The notes: generated by a model from the letters alone, not told the origin. A stretch of 64,000 bases of DNA from Pseudonocardia sp. DSM 110487 (GCF_019468565.1 NZ_CP080521.1:7192001-7256000); one strand, 5' to 3'. Positions 23,144 through 32,339 are shown, numbered from the stretch's first letter. A program made the numbers and translations.

Positions 23144-23977
23144 ATGTCTGAGGAGTCCCCGTACCGCACCGTGGAGCGGCCGAAGCGGGTCCGCATCCCG
23201 CACCTGCACGCTCTCAAGCAACGCGGCGAGCGCTGGGCCATGCTCACCGCCTACGACGCCTACACCGCGGAGATCTTCGACGAGGCCGGCATCAAGGTAC
23301 TGCTCGTCGGCGACTCGGCCGCCAACAACGTCTACGGCTACGAGAACACGCTGCCGGTGACGGTCGAGGAACTGTTGCCGCTGGTCAAGGCGGTCTCCCG
23401 GGGCGCGCGAACCGCGCTCGTCGTGGCCGACCTCCCCTTCGGCAGCTACCAGACCGGCCCCGAGCAGGCACTCACCACATCCTTCCGGTTCATGAAGGAG
23501 GGCGGCGCGCATGCCGTGAAGCTCGAGGGTGGGACCCGGTTCGTGCCGCAGGTCGACGCGCTCGTCGGCGCGGGCATCCCGGTGATGGCGCACCTGGGCT
23601 TCACGCCGCAGAGCGAGCACGCGCTCGGCGGGTTCCGCGTGCAGGGCCGCGGCGAGGCGGCCGACCGGCTCGTCGAGGACGCCATCGCCCTGCAGGAGGC
23701 GGGCGCCTTCGCGGTGGTGCTGGAGCTGGTGCCCGCCGACGTGGCGAAGCGCGTGACGGCCGAGCTGGACATCCCGACGATCGGGATCGGTGCGGGCCCC
23801 GACTGCGACGCGCAGGTGCTGGTGTGGTCGGACATGGCCGGCATGAACCGGGGCCGCAAGCCGCGGTTCGTGAAGCAGTACGCGGACGTCGGCGGGGTGC
23901 TCCTCGATGCGGCACGCCGGTTCGGCGCGGAGGTGGCCGAAGGCCGCTATCCCGCGGAGGAGCACTCCTACACCTGA
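23144..23977 (+). CDS. panB: 3-methyl-2-oxobutanoate hydroxymethyltransferase
   Basis: A 277-residue protein starting at ATG 23144 after GAGGGAGGA. It catalyses the first committed step of pantothenate synthesis: transfer of a hydroxymethyl group from methylenetetrahydrofolate to 2-oxoisovalerate, giving ketopantoate. Family motifs are MLTAYDAYTAEIFDEAGI, VGDSAANNVYGYENTLPVT (metal-binding Asp-Ser), GAFAVVLELVP with the conserved Glu, and PTIGIGAGPDCDAQVLV. No panC or panD lies next to it; in mycobacteria panB also stands apart from panCD at this locus. Twin hairpins follow the stop. Confidence 0.95.
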   Translation: MSEESPYRTVERPKRVRIPHLHALKQRGERWAMLTAYDAYTAEIFDEAGIKVLLVGDSAANNVYGYENTLPVTVEELLPLVKAVSRGARTALVVADLPFGSYQTGPEQALTTSFRFMKEGGAHAVKLEGGTRFVPQVDALVGAGIPVMAHLGFTPQSEHALGGFRVQGRGEAADRLVEDAIALQEAGAFAVVLELVPADVAKRVTAELDIPTIGIGAGPDCDAQVLVWSDMAGMNRGRKPRFVKQYADVGGVLLDAARRFGAEVAEGRYPAEEHSYT

Positions 23978-24032
23978 TCCGACGAACGGCGCGTTCGTCG
24001 GAACCTATCCGACGAACCCGCCGTTCGTCGGA
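23978..24032. terminator. Twin hairpins with identical stems (bidirectional terminator)
   Basis: Two hairpins in a row share the same perfect 10-bp stem, TCCGACGAAC/GTTCGTCGGA, with different 5-base loops: GGCGC (23978-24002) and CCGCC (24008-24032). They fill the 60-bp gap between convergent panB and the ligase-like gene. Confidence 0.8.
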
Positions 24033-24037
24033 ATCGC

Positions 24038-25138
24038 TCATGGGAGAAGGCCGCCCACCGGCTCGCCCGCGCGGTAGGCCGCGAGCATCGCGTCGGCGGG
24101 CGACTCCCGCCGGAGCCACCGCTCGCGCAGCCGGGCGAGCCGGGCGAGGTCGGCCGGCCGGTCGGCGAGGGCCCGCTCGGCCGCGTCGAGGAGCTCACCG
24201 GTGCCCGCGTGCACGTCGTCGTCGGCAAGGCCGACGCCTGCCACGTGCTTGTGCAGGCCCGCGTCGGGCGTGGTGCGCCTGCCCTCCAGCGTTTCGTCCA
24301 GGGCGACGCCGGTGAGCAGGGAGAGCAGCTCGCCGTAGAGCTCGGGGTGGGGGCAGGCGTCGAACGCCTTGAACTCGATGCGCCCCACCTCGGCGGGCAG
24401 GCGCGCCACCTGCGTGAGCGACGGGTCGGCGTCGAGCTGCCCCTCCGGCCCGACCAGGAACACGAGCGCGGCGGGCCGCACCCCGGTGCGCACCGCCGTG
24501 CGCGCCGAGAGCCCACCCCACGGCCCGCCGTCGCGGAACGGTGAGGAGAACGACAACGGCACCAGCCACGGGCTGTAATAGGTGAGCTTGCGACCGACGT
24601 CGACGATGGCCGCCTCGTCGAGCCCGTTGCAGGACAGGTTCAGGTCCGGTCCATAGGTGGACATGTGCAGGTGCGCGGTGCGCTCCTCCGGCGAGTCCTG
24701 CCGGTGGGCCTGCTCCCACGCGTTCAGCGGCGGGTCGATCCGGTACTCCGAACGGACGGGGTTGAACGCGATCGTCGTGGCACGCAGCCCGGTGCGGGCC
24801 AGTTCCGCGTCGAGCAGACGCAGGTCGGCGCGCAGCGCAGCGACGGTGGCCTCGATCGAATCGTGGATGCGGGTGCGGACCTCGAGGCCCTTCGGGTCGC
24901 ACCGGACGAGGTCGCCGCGCTCGTCGAAGCGCTCGTAGCCCTCGACGTACCACCGCTTGCGCTTGATCCCCTGGTCGCCGACGCGCAGGTCCGGGTAGTC
25001 GGCCGGGTCCTCGGGCAGCGCGTCCACCACGGCCTGGAGCTCCTCGAAGGTGGTGGAGGTGTAGTCGGCGAACCCGCCACCGACGTGCACGAGCGCGCTC
25101 TCGTGCTCGATGCCGTAGCGGAACGCACGGTCGGGCAC
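24038..25138 (-). CDS. Glutamate-cysteine ligase-like protein (GCS2/carboxylate-amine ligase family)
   Basis: 366 residues from the GTG at 25138, which has GGGAGG seven bases upstream; an ATG at 25159 is an alternative lying within that site. The N-terminal RYGIEHESALVHV matches the ATP/metal-binding GxExE strand of gamma-glutamylcysteine ligases. KRKRWYVEGYERFD, LNLSCNGLDEA and the basic, aromatic middle fit the GCS2 superfamily. In mycothiol-using actinobacteria such enzymes make gamma-glutamyl compounds (for example EgtA in ergothioneine synthesis) rather than glutathione. No egt genes are adjacent, so the substrate is open. It is convergent with panB. Confidence 0.6.
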   Translation of the reverse strand: MPDRAFRYGIEHESALVHVGGGFADYTSTTFEELQAVVDALPEDPADYPDLRVGDQGIKRKRWYVEGYERFDERGDLVRCDPKGLEVRTRIHDSIEATVAALRADLRLLDAELARTGLRATTIAFNPVRSEYRIDPPLNAWEQAHRQDSPEERTAHLHMSTYGPDLNLSCNGLDEAAIVDVGRKLTYYSPWLVPLSFSSPFRDGGPWGGLSARTAVRTGVRPAALVFLVGPEGQLDADPSLTQVARLPAEVGRIEFKAFDACPHPELYGELLSLLTGVALDETLEGRRTTPDAGLHKHVAGVGLADDDVHAGTGELLDAAERALADRPADLARLARLRERWLRRESPADAMLAAYRAGEPVGGLLP

Positions 25139-25209
25139 CGGCCCACCTCCCAGAATCATCGGGCGGACCGCCCGCCGGACACGAGGGTAGCCGCGCCCGA
25201 CCCGCTGAA

Positions 25210-26625
25210 TCAGGAAACGGCGAACTCGATCCGGCCGGTGCCCGGATCGGCCGCGGTGAGGCGCACGCGGACGAGCGCGCCCGCGATGAGGGCACCCGTG
25301 CAGGGCGCGAGCACGGGCGGGTCGGGCACGTAGACCTCGCCCGCCTCACCGTCCGCGCGCAGGACGACCGCGTCGAACTCCCGCCCGACGCTCCCGGAGA
25401 GCAGCGCGGCCTCGGTGCGGTCGAGGCAGGCCCGGTCCACGCGGGAGGCCAGCCCGTCCGACTCGTCCATCACTCCCGGCACCGTCGGGAGCGCCGTGCG
25501 GAGCCAGTCGGGCAGCTCGGCGCCTGCGGTGACCGCGAGGCAGACCTCGGTGCCGAACCGGTCTGCGAGCCGCCGCAGCGGCGCCGTGACGTGGGCGTAC
25601 GGCGCCCCGATGCCGCCGTGTCCTGCGTCCGCGGGGGGCTCGGTTCCCGCGGAGCTGTCGAACGCGCGGTAGCCCGCCCCGCGCAGCAGCGCGGTGGCCG
25701 CGCGGCGCACCGCGAGGGCGGACGGCGTGTCCGCGGGCAGCCCGGCCAGCACCTCCGCCACCGGCGCGTCCTCGGGCCACCCGAAGCCGAGCTCGCGCGC
25801 CGCGCGCCGGAACGCCGCCAGCGCGTCCGGTTCCGGCGCCGGGAGCGTACGGAGCAGGCCGACCCCGGCGTCGAGCATGATCCGGGCCGCCGCCATGCCC
25901 GTGAGCAGGGAGATCTCCGCGTTCCACGACTCGACGTCCAGCCTGCGGCGCACCCGTACCGTCCAGCCGCCGGACCCGTCCGGCACGACCTCCTGCTCGG
26001 GGAGCTCCAGCTCGATCGCCCCGCGCCGCACCGCGTGCGCGCGGCGCAGCGGACCGAGCTCGGGTAAAGCGGCCAGCGCCGGGTGCACACGGCCCGCGGC
26101 CACATCCGCCTGCACGCCCGCGTAGTCCAGCCGGGCCCGCGACCGCACCACCGCCCGCTCGAGGGCCACCGCGACCTGCTCGCCCGCGTCGTCCAGGTCG
26201 AAGGTCCACAGCACGGCGGCTCGCGGCCCGTCCGGGAGCAGGCTCGCCGCGTCCTCCGACAGCACGGCCGGGTGCAGTGGCACCGACCCGTCCGGCAGGT
26301 AGATCGTCTGCCCTCGCCGCCGCACCTCGGCGTCCAACACCCCACCGGGGGCGACGACCGCGCCCAGATCGGCGATCGCGTAGTACACCCGGAACCCGGA
26401 CCCGCGCCGGACGACGCCCACGGCCTGGTCGAGGTCCTTCGAGCCCGGCGGGTCGATCGTCACCAGCTCGATGTCCGTGGCGTCCCGGCGCCCTGGCCCC
26501 GGGCCGGGGCGGTCCGCGGCGGCCCTTGCCGCCTCGGCCAGCACCGCGGAAGGGAAGGCGTCGGGGAGCGCGAACTCGGTGCGAACGGCGGCGAAGTCCG
26601 GTGTGGGACGCGGCGACGAGTGCAC
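25210..26625 (-). CDS. RNB-domain ribonuclease (RNase II/R superfamily)
   Basis: 471 residues from GTG 26625, which has GGGAGG nine bases upstream. The RNB catalytic motif is visible: ELVTIDPPGSKDLDQAV, with the metal-binding aspartates, then FRVYYAIADLGAVV and RGQTIYLPDGSVPLHP. The later IGAPYAHVTAPLRRLADRFG is the substrate-clamping Arg-rich segment, followed by a short C-terminal OB-like tail. The protein is shorter than RNase R because N-terminal cold-shock domains are missing. It should degrade RNA processively from the 3' end. It is 61 bp from the maleylpyruvate isomerase gene on the same strand. Confidence 0.88.
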   Translation of the reverse strand: MHSSPRPTPDFAAVRTEFALPDAFPSAVLAEAARAAADRPGPGPGRRDATDIELVTIDPPGSKDLDQAVGVVRRGSGFRVYYAIADLGAVVAPGGVLDAEVRRRGQTIYLPDGSVPLHPAVLSEDAASLLPDGPRAAVLWTFDLDDAGEQVAVALERAVVRSRARLDYAGVQADVAAGRVHPALAALPELGPLRRAHAVRRGAIELELPEQEVVPDGSGGWTVRVRRRLDVESWNAEISLLTGMAAARIMLDAGVGLLRTLPAPEPDALAAFRRAARELGFGWPEDAPVAEVLAGLPADTPSALAVRRAATALLRGAGYRAFDSSAGTEPPADAGHGGIGAPYAHVTAPLRRLADRFGTEVCLAVTAGAELPDWLRTALPTVPGVMDESDGLASRVDRACLDRTEAALLSGSVGREFDAVVLRADGEAGEVYVPDPPVLAPCTGALIAGALVRVRLTAADPGTGRIEFAVS

Positions 26626-26686
26626 GGCCGGAGCCTCCCACGGACCGGACGGCAGGTGTGCGCTGGTCGGGGATCGTTCGAGCGGC

Positions 26687-27430
26687 TCAGAGCCAGCGGG
26701 GCAGGGCGGGGAGCTTCCTGCCGCCGGAGCTGCGCAGGTCACGGCCCTTGCTGCGGCCGAGCAGCCAGGCCGCGAGACCGGAGGCCGGGCCGCTGATGGT
26801 CGTCGCCGCGGTCTGGTCGCCGATCTCCCACACCGAACCGTCCGGCGCCGTGAGGCGCAGGGCGGGGCAGTCAGGCTTCTCCCCCATCGACCGGGTGACG
26901 TCGGTGAGCAGCACAGCCACCATCGGGGCCGGCATGTCGGCGAACGAGGCACCGACATCGAGGTCCACGGCGTGGATCCACATCTCGCGGGCACGCAGCC
27001 ATGGGATGTCTGTGGCGACCAGGTCCCGGCCCTGCGCGTTCTGGACGTGCGCGGACCACGCCGACTCCGGCATCGCACGCACGACATGGGCCAGCCGGTC
27101 CGAGGAGTCCACGACGTCCGCGCGGATCTCCACGGCAGCCCTGCGCGCACCTGCCTCGATGTCGGCGTCCCGTTGCTCGCGGCTCGCGTACGCCGGGGTA
27201 CGGACACCCGTCCGCGCCCAGGTCAGCAGATTGATCATCGCGTCGGCGTTGCGCGCGACGTGCGTCAGCACGTGTGCCCGGCTCCACCCCGGGAGCGCGG
27301 ACGGTGCCGCGAACGCGTCGTCGCCCATCCGCATCATGAGCCCGCGCAGGTGGGCGGCCCCGTCGCCGGTCCATGCGAGCGTGTGGGCGAGGGAGCGGGG
27401 ACCCGCAACCGTCATCGCCCTCTGTTTCAC
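26687..27430 (-). CDS. Maleylpyruvate isomerase family mycothiol-dependent enzyme
   Basis: A 247-residue protein. The GTG start overlaps the stop of the FAH-family gene (GTGA); an ATG five codons later is possible. The DinB-like four-helix bundle with its metal-binding His/Glu set is seen in LPGWSRAHVLTHVARNADAM and REMWIHAVDLDVG. In Corynebacterium this type isomerises maleylpyruvate to fumarylpyruvate using mycothiol, in gentisate breakdown. The coupled upstream FAH-type hydrolase would perform the next step, so the pair fits the lower gentisate pathway, although gentisate dioxygenase is not in the window. Confidence 0.8.
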   Translation of the reverse strand: MKQRAMTVAGPRSLAHTLAWTGDGAAHLRGLMMRMGDDAFAAPSALPGWSRAHVLTHVARNADAMINLLTWARTGVRTPAYASREQRDADIEAGARRAAVEIRADVVDSSDRLAHVVRAMPESAWSAHVQNAQGRDLVATDIPWLRAREMWIHAVDLDVGASFADMPAPMVAVLLTDVTRSMGEKPDCPALRLTAPDGSVWEIGDQTAATTISGPASGLAAWLLGRSKGRDLRSSGGRKLPALPRWL

Positions 27431-28257
27431 GGCGCAGCCTCCAGGCGGCAGGTGTTGCGGCACTCGCCGACACCCGCGATGCGGGTGACGAGCTCGGCGC
27501 CGTCGGTGAGGTAGCGCGCGGGCCTGCGGGCGTGACCGACCCCGCCAGGGGTGCCGGTGGCGATCACGTCGCCGGGGTTGAGCGTCACGATCCCGGACAG
27601 GTAGACGATCAGGTCCACCGGCGAGAACACCAGCTCTTTCGTGGACGAGCTCTGCATCGTCTCGCCGTCGAGCACGGTGGAGACCTCCCAGCCGCCGTCC
27701 GGGAGCTCGTCGGGCGTCACGAGCCACGGCCCCAGCGGGGTGGTGCGCTCGAACGTCTTGCCCTGCAGGAACTGCGACGTGCGACGCTGGAAGTCGCGCA
27801 CGCTCACGTCGTTGAGCACCGTGTAGCCGGCGATCGCCGCCTCGGCCTGCTCCGGTGTGGCGTGCCGGACCGACCGCCCGATCACGACCGTCAGCTCGAC
27901 CTCCCAGTCGATCGCCGTCGACGCGCGCGGCAGCACGATGTCGTCGTGGGCACCGACGAGCGCCGGGGCGAACTTCGCGAAGACCGTCGGGTAGTCGGGC
28001 AGCTGGTTGCCCATCTCGAGGACGTGGTCGCGGTAGTTCAGGCCGACACAGATGATCTTCTCGGGCGCCGGCACGAGCGGCGCGTAGTGCAGGCCGTCGA
28101 GGGGGTGCGACGGCCCGGCCGCCGCCGCGGCGTGCGCGGTCCAGTCGGGGCGTTCCAGGAGCGCGCGGACGTCCGCATCGCCTGTCTCCACTGCCGCGGT
28201 CTCGTCCACCCGGACGGCGCGGTTGCCCGTGGCCGTTCGGATCGTCGCCAGCCTCAT
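27427..28257 (-). CDS. Fumarylacetoacetate hydrolase family protein, candidate fumarylpyruvate hydrolase
   Basis: A 276-residue protein with the FAH fold: KIICVGLNYRDHVLEMGN, the metal-binding IDWEVELTVVIGR, NDVSVRDFQRR, KTFERTTPLGPWLV and a C-terminal LNPGDVIATGTPGGVG. Family members cleave C-C bonds in acylpyruvates using a divalent metal. Translational coupling to a mycothiol-dependent maleylpyruvate isomerase points to fumarylpyruvate (giving fumarate and pyruvate) as the substrate, by inference. A class I fumarase lies 4 kb away but in a separate unit. It is divergent from the secreted lactonase, across 242 bp. Confidence 0.85.
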   Translation of the reverse strand: MRLATIRTATGNRAVRVDETAAVETGDADVRALLERPDWTAHAAAAAGPSHPLDGLHYAPLVPAPEKIICVGLNYRDHVLEMGNQLPDYPTVFAKFAPALVGAHDDIVLPRASTAIDWEVELTVVIGRSVRHATPEQAEAAIAGYTVLNDVSVRDFQRRTSQFLQGKTFERTTPLGPWLVTPDELPDGGWEVSTVLDGETMQSSSTKELVFSPVDLIVYLSGIVTLNPGDVIATGTPGGVGHARRPARYLTDGAELVTRIAGVGECRNTCRLEAAP

Positions 28258-28499
28258 TCCCTCACCTCACCGGTCGTCACGGCGGGCAGTCTGGTCCCAT
28301 CGAGCGCGGAGCACACGATCGGGGGGTGGATCCGACATCCGTGATCAAGCTGGCGACCAGGATGAACGGGGAAGAACCGATCGGGATCACCCGAACGAGA
28401 CTGATGCCACTTGGACATCATTCAATGCCCAATCGGTGTTAGACCAGTATCACTCGGCGGTCATAGCCTCGCTGCATTCTGGGCCAACGGAGGCTTGTC

Positions 28500-29789
28500 A
28501 TGGGCACGCGCAGCGAGGGTCCCCCGCTAGGTCGACGGAAGTTCGTGATGCTGATGGCGGGAGTCGCGGCCACCGCGACATCGGGAGTCGCGTGCGCACC
28601 GGCCGCACCGGCGGAGCCCGCGGAACCTGCCGCGCCCGCTCGCACGGTCTTCTACGCCTCGGTCGGCGCCGATCTCGGCCTGTACACCGTGGACGAGAAC
28701 GCCTTGACCCTCAGCCGGGACAGCGTCATCCGCACGCCCGATCTCGTGCAGTACGTCTGGGTGCATCCGACCGCGCCGGTGCTGTACGTGGCCTACAGCA
28801 ATCGCTCGAAGGCGAACGACAACCACGGCGTCGCGGTGTACCGCATCGACAGCGGAACCGGGCGACTCACCGAGTTCAACCGGCCCCTCACGCTCGACAA
28901 CCGGCCGATCCACATCAGCGTGGACCCGAGCGGGCGCCATCTCCTCATCGCCTACAACCAACCGTCGAACCTGACCGTGCACACGCTGAACGCGGACGGC
29001 TCGATCGGCGACCCGGTCGCGCAACGAGAGCCCGTCGACGTCGGCATCTACGCCCACCAGGTACGGGTCGCCCCGTCGGGAGACATCGTCGTGGTCAGCG
29101 CGCGAGGCAGTGACGCCACCGCCACGGCGCCCGCTGCGCCCGGTGCCCTCAGGGTGTTCCGGTACTCCGATGGCCAGCTGTCGAGCGCGCATTCCGTCAG
29201 CGATGGCGACGGGTTGGGATTCGGCCCGCGCCACGTGGATTTCCATGCGACGAAGCCGTGGATGTACGTCTCGATGGAGCGCAACAACGAACTGCTGACC
29301 TACGGGGTGCAGGACGGTGGGATCAGCCCGTCCCCGCTGTTCACGAAGGCGACGGTGAGTCAGCCCGAGCTCCGGGCGCCTGCTCAGTACCTCGGCCCGA
29401 TCCACGTGCACCCGAACGGGAGGTTCGTCTACCTCGTCAACCGCTCCGACGGCACCGTCGACCTCGCGGGGAAGAAAGTTCACGGCGCCGGCGAGAACAC
29501 CGTGGCCGTCTTCTCGATCGACGACAGCAGCGGCGAGCCGACCCTGATCCAGAGCGTCGGGATCGACGCCTTCCACGCGCGCACCTTCTCCATCCATCCG
29601 AACGGGAAGATGCTGGTGACGGCCGCCGTCGCCCCGCTGGCGGAACGGGACGGCGATCAGGTGCGCGAGGTGCCCGCCGGGCTGTCGGTGTTCGGCATCG
29701 GCGACGACGGACGGCTGACCTTCGCCCGCAAGTACGACGTCGACGTCACCGGTGGCCCGCTGTTCTGGTGCGGGATGGTCTCGCTCTGA
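28500..29789 (+). CDS. Exported 6-phosphogluconolactonase-like beta-propeller (lactonase family)
   Basis: A 429-residue protein with GGAGG seven bases before the ATG. The N-terminus has a twin-arginine signal (LGRRKFVMLMAGVAATATSG); a Cys at residue 32 follows but the lipobox (GVAC) is not canonical, so lipidation is uncertain. The rest is a seven-bladed propeller of the Pgl/3-carboxymuconate cyclase type: YVWVHPTAPVLYVAYSN, ISVDPSGRHLLIAYN, GPRHVDFHATKPWMYV, GPIHVHPNGRFVYLVNR and FSIHPNGKMLVTA. Tat export of a lactonase-family protein means an extracytoplasmic substrate, unlike the cytoplasmic pentose phosphate enzyme. A strong terminator follows. Confidence 0.85.
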   Translation: MGTRSEGPPLGRRKFVMLMAGVAATATSGVACAPAAPAEPAEPAAPARTVFYASVGADLGLYTVDENALTLSRDSVIRTPDLVQYVWVHPTAPVLYVAYSNRSKANDNHGVAVYRIDSGTGRLTEFNRPLTLDNRPIHISVDPSGRHLLIAYNQPSNLTVHTLNADGSIGDPVAQREPVDVGIYAHQVRVAPSGDIVVVSARGSDATATAPAAPGALRVFRYSDGQLSSAHSVSDGDGLGFGPRHVDFHATKPWMYVSMERNNELLTYGVQDGGISPSPLFTKATVSQPELRAPAQYLGPIHVHPNGRFVYLVNRSDGTVDLAGKKVHGAGENTVAVFSIDDSSGEPTLIQSVGIDAFHARTFSIHPNGKMLVTAAVAPLAERDGDQVREVPAGLSVFGIGDDGRLTFARKYDVDVTGGPLFWCGMVSL

Positions 29790-29792
29790 CTC

Positions 29793-29828
29793 CCGCTGCG
29801 GCTCGCGGAGCCCCGCGAGCCGCAGCGG
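29793..29828. terminator. Bidirectional hairpin terminator
   Basis: A perfect 16-bp stem (CCGCTGCGGCTCGCGG with its complement) and a 4-base AGCC loop, in the 45-bp gap between convergent lactonase and molybdenum hydroxylase genes. Confidence 0.85.
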
Positions 29829-29834
29829 TGTTCG

Positions 29835-32207
29835 TCAGATGGTGCCCTCGTCGGCGACTGCCTCGTCCGCGCTGCGGACCGGGAGCGTCGCGAAGACGGC
29901 GGGCGGCTCGCGCCACGGGTCGGCCGGCTGCCCGGCCCGCGCGTCCTGCACGGCCCGCCACACCCGCTCCGGGGTGCACGGCAGGTCGACGTGCCGCACG
30001 CCGAGCGCGCTCAGCGCGTCGACCACGGCGTTCTGCACGGCCGGCGTGGACCCGACCGTCGCCGACTCGCCGATGCCCTTCGCCCCGAGCGGGTTGAGCG
30101 GGGTGGGCGTCTCGGTGTTGGCGGTCTCGAACATCATCAGATCCGCGGCGCTCGGCATCCGGTAGTCGGCGAGCGTGCCGGTGAGCGGCTGGCCGTCGGG
30201 GTCGAAGACGACCTCCTCGTAGAGCGCCTGCGCAATACCCTGCGCCAGCCCGCCGTGCTGCTGGCCCTCGACGATCAGCGGGTTGAGCACGCGCCCGCAG
30301 TCGTCCACGGCGACGTGGCGCCGCGGGGTGACCCGGCCCGTGTCGGTGTCGACCTCGACCACCGCCACGTGCGCACCGAACGGGAACGTGGCGCTGTCCT
30401 GGTGGAAGTCGAGGCCCGCGAAGAGCTGCTCGCCTTCGGACTCCGCCCCGCTCGCCACCTGCGCCCAGCTGATCGTGACCGACGGGACGCCGACCACGCC
30501 GAACTCGCCGTCGTCGGTGAGCTGCACGTCGTCGACGGAGGCCTCCAGCATCGCCGCGGCTCGCTTGCGGCCCTGCTCGAGCACGTCGTCGGCCGCGGCC
30601 CGCACGGCGTTGCCCGCCATCTGCAGCGACCGCGACCCGCCCGTGCCGCCGCCACGCGGCACCGTGGCCGTGTCGGACTGCACGAACCGGATCTTCTCCA
30701 CAGGGATGCCGAGCCGGTCGCTCGCGACCATCGCGAACGAGGTGGCGTGGCCCTGGCCGTGGGCGGAGGTCCCCGCCGAGATCGTGGCGGAGCCGTCGGG
30801 GTGCACGGTGACCGAGCCGAACTCGTCGCCCGCCCCGCCGGTGATCTCCACGTACACGCTGACGCCGATGCCGAGCTGCACCGGATCGCCCGCCTCGCGC
30901 CGGGAGGCCTGCTCCTCCCGCAGCTTCTCGTAGTCGACGAGCCGCAGCGCCTCGCGCAGCGACAGGTCGTAGTCCCCGATGTCGTAGCGCACTCCGGAGA
31001 GCGTCTGGTACGGGAACTCGTCGGGCTGGATGAAGTTGCGCCTGCGCAGCTCGACCGGGTCGATGCCCAGTTCGGCCGCGGCGATGTCCATCATGCGTTC
31101 GATGTGCGCCGTGGCCTCCGGGCGGCCCGCGCCCCGGAACGCGCCCATCGGCGTGGTGTTGGTGAGCGCGACCGCGCCGTCGAAGGCGAGCTTCGGGATC
31201 CGGTACACCCCGGTGGCCATCGTGAGCGTGGACAGGAACACCAGGCCGCCGCCGAACCCGGCGTACGCGCCGCTGTCGCCCACCACCCGCGCCCTCAGCC
31301 CGGTGATCTCGCCGCCGCGCGTGAGGCCCAGCTCGTAGTAGGCCACCTGCCCACGCCCGTGGGGCATCGACACGAGGTTCTCCGAGCGGGTCTCCACCCA
31401 GGTGACGGGGCGGCCCAGCGCCCGCGCCACCCCGACGGCCGTCGTGTGCTCGGCGAGCATGCCCGCCTTGCCGCCGAACCCGCCGCCGACGTGGGGCGCG
31501 ATCACCCGCACCCGGTCCTGGTCCCACCCGAACAGCGTGGCCGCCTGTGCGCGAAAAGCGTGCGGCATCTGGGTGGAGACCCAGATCGTGAGGTCGTGGT
31601 CCGCGCCGTCGTAGCCGCCGGGCAGGACGGCGATCGCGTTGCCCTCCATCGGCATCACGGCGAGGCGCTGGTTCACCAGCCGGGCCCGCACGACCACATC
31701 GGCCTCGGAGAGCACATCGGCGTCGGCGGACCGCTCACCCTTGGCAAGGTTGGTGCCCAGCTCCGGGAACTGCAGCTCCGCGTCCGGCTCGAGCGCGGCC
31801 TCCATGTCGACGACGGCCGGAAGCGGGTCGTAGTCGACCTCCACCAGCTCGACCGCGTCGACGGCGGCGGCCTTCGACTCGGCGACGACGACGGCGACGG
31901 CCTCTCCCACGAAACGGACCCGGTCGGTGGCGAGCGGTGGCCGCGGCAGGTCCTTGTTCACGACGAAGAGGCCGTGGTGCGCCGGCAGGTCGAGGTCGGC
32001 GGCGGTGTACACGGCGACGACACCGGGCGCCGCGACCGCTGCCGACGTGTCGATTCCGGTGATCACGCCATGGGCGAGCGGGGAACGCACGAACGCGAGG
32101 TGCAGGACGCCCTCGAGGGCGAGGTTTCCGACGTAGGTGCTCGCCCCGGTGATGAGGTCACGGTCCTCGACGCGGCGAACGGAGGTCCCGAGAATCGATC
32201 CAGGCAT
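29835..32207 (-). CDS. Molybdenum hydroxylase large subunit (xanthine dehydrogenase/CoxL form II-like), orphan
   Basis: 790 residues from ATG 32207. Features of the molybdopterin-binding subunit include RFVGEAVAVVVAES near the N-terminus, VGGGFGGKAGM for the cofactor (240-250), the active-site loop AFRGAGR (356-362) and the catalytic glutamate in GIGESATVGS (Glu714). The loop matches the AYRGAGR signature of form II CoxL-like proteins with Tyr replaced by Phe, and not the AYxCSFR of true CO dehydrogenase. Partners carrying FAD (medium) and 2Fe-2S (small) subunits, or maturation factors, are not adjacent in this window, which is unusual. The substrate is unknown. It is divergent from fumarase. 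Confidence 0.85.
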   Translation of the reverse strand: MPGSILGTSVRRVEDRDLITGASTYVGNLALEGVLHLAFVRSPLAHGVITGIDTSAAVAAPGVVAVYTAADLDLPAHHGLFVVNKDLPRPPLATDRVRFVGEAVAVVVAESKAAAVDAVELVEVDYDPLPAVVDMEAALEPDAELQFPELGTNLAKGERSADADVLSEADVVVRARLVNQRLAVMPMEGNAIAVLPGGYDGADHDLTIWVSTQMPHAFRAQAATLFGWDQDRVRVIAPHVGGGFGGKAGMLAEHTTAVGVARALGRPVTWVETRSENLVSMPHGRGQVAYYELGLTRGGEITGLRARVVGDSGAYAGFGGGLVFLSTLTMATGVYRIPKLAFDGAVALTNTTPMGAFRGAGRPEATAHIERMMDIAAAELGIDPVELRRRNFIQPDEFPYQTLSGVRYDIGDYDLSLREALRLVDYEKLREEQASRREAGDPVQLGIGVSVYVEITGGAGDEFGSVTVHPDGSATISAGTSAHGQGHATSFAMVASDRLGIPVEKIRFVQSDTATVPRGGGTGGSRSLQMAGNAVRAAADDVLEQGRKRAAAMLEASVDDVQLTDDGEFGVVGVPSVTISWAQVASGAESEGEQLFAGLDFHQDSATFPFGAHVAVVEVDTDTGRVTPRRHVAVDDCGRVLNPLIVEGQQHGGLAQGIAQALYEEVVFDPDGQPLTGTLADYRMPSAADLMMFETANTETPTPLNPLGAKGIGESATVGSTPAVQNAVVDALSALGVRHVDLPCTPERVWRAVQDARAGQPADPWREPPAVFATLPVRSADEAVADEGTI

Positions 32208-32339
32208 GCCGATGACACTACGGTCCACGAGCAGGTGCTGCCCAGAAGTTGACGTGGCGCCGTTGGCAGGAGAACCTCTCCCACCGGGAGACCTCGCGCG
32301 CCGGCGGCGTTCGTGCGCGCGCACCACGGGAGGTCGGAC

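Noticed and set aside
29991..32252. A 753-codon plus-strand frame opposite the molybdenum hydroxylase
   Set aside because: Antisense shadow; no motif, and the opposite strand carries a complete conserved protein.
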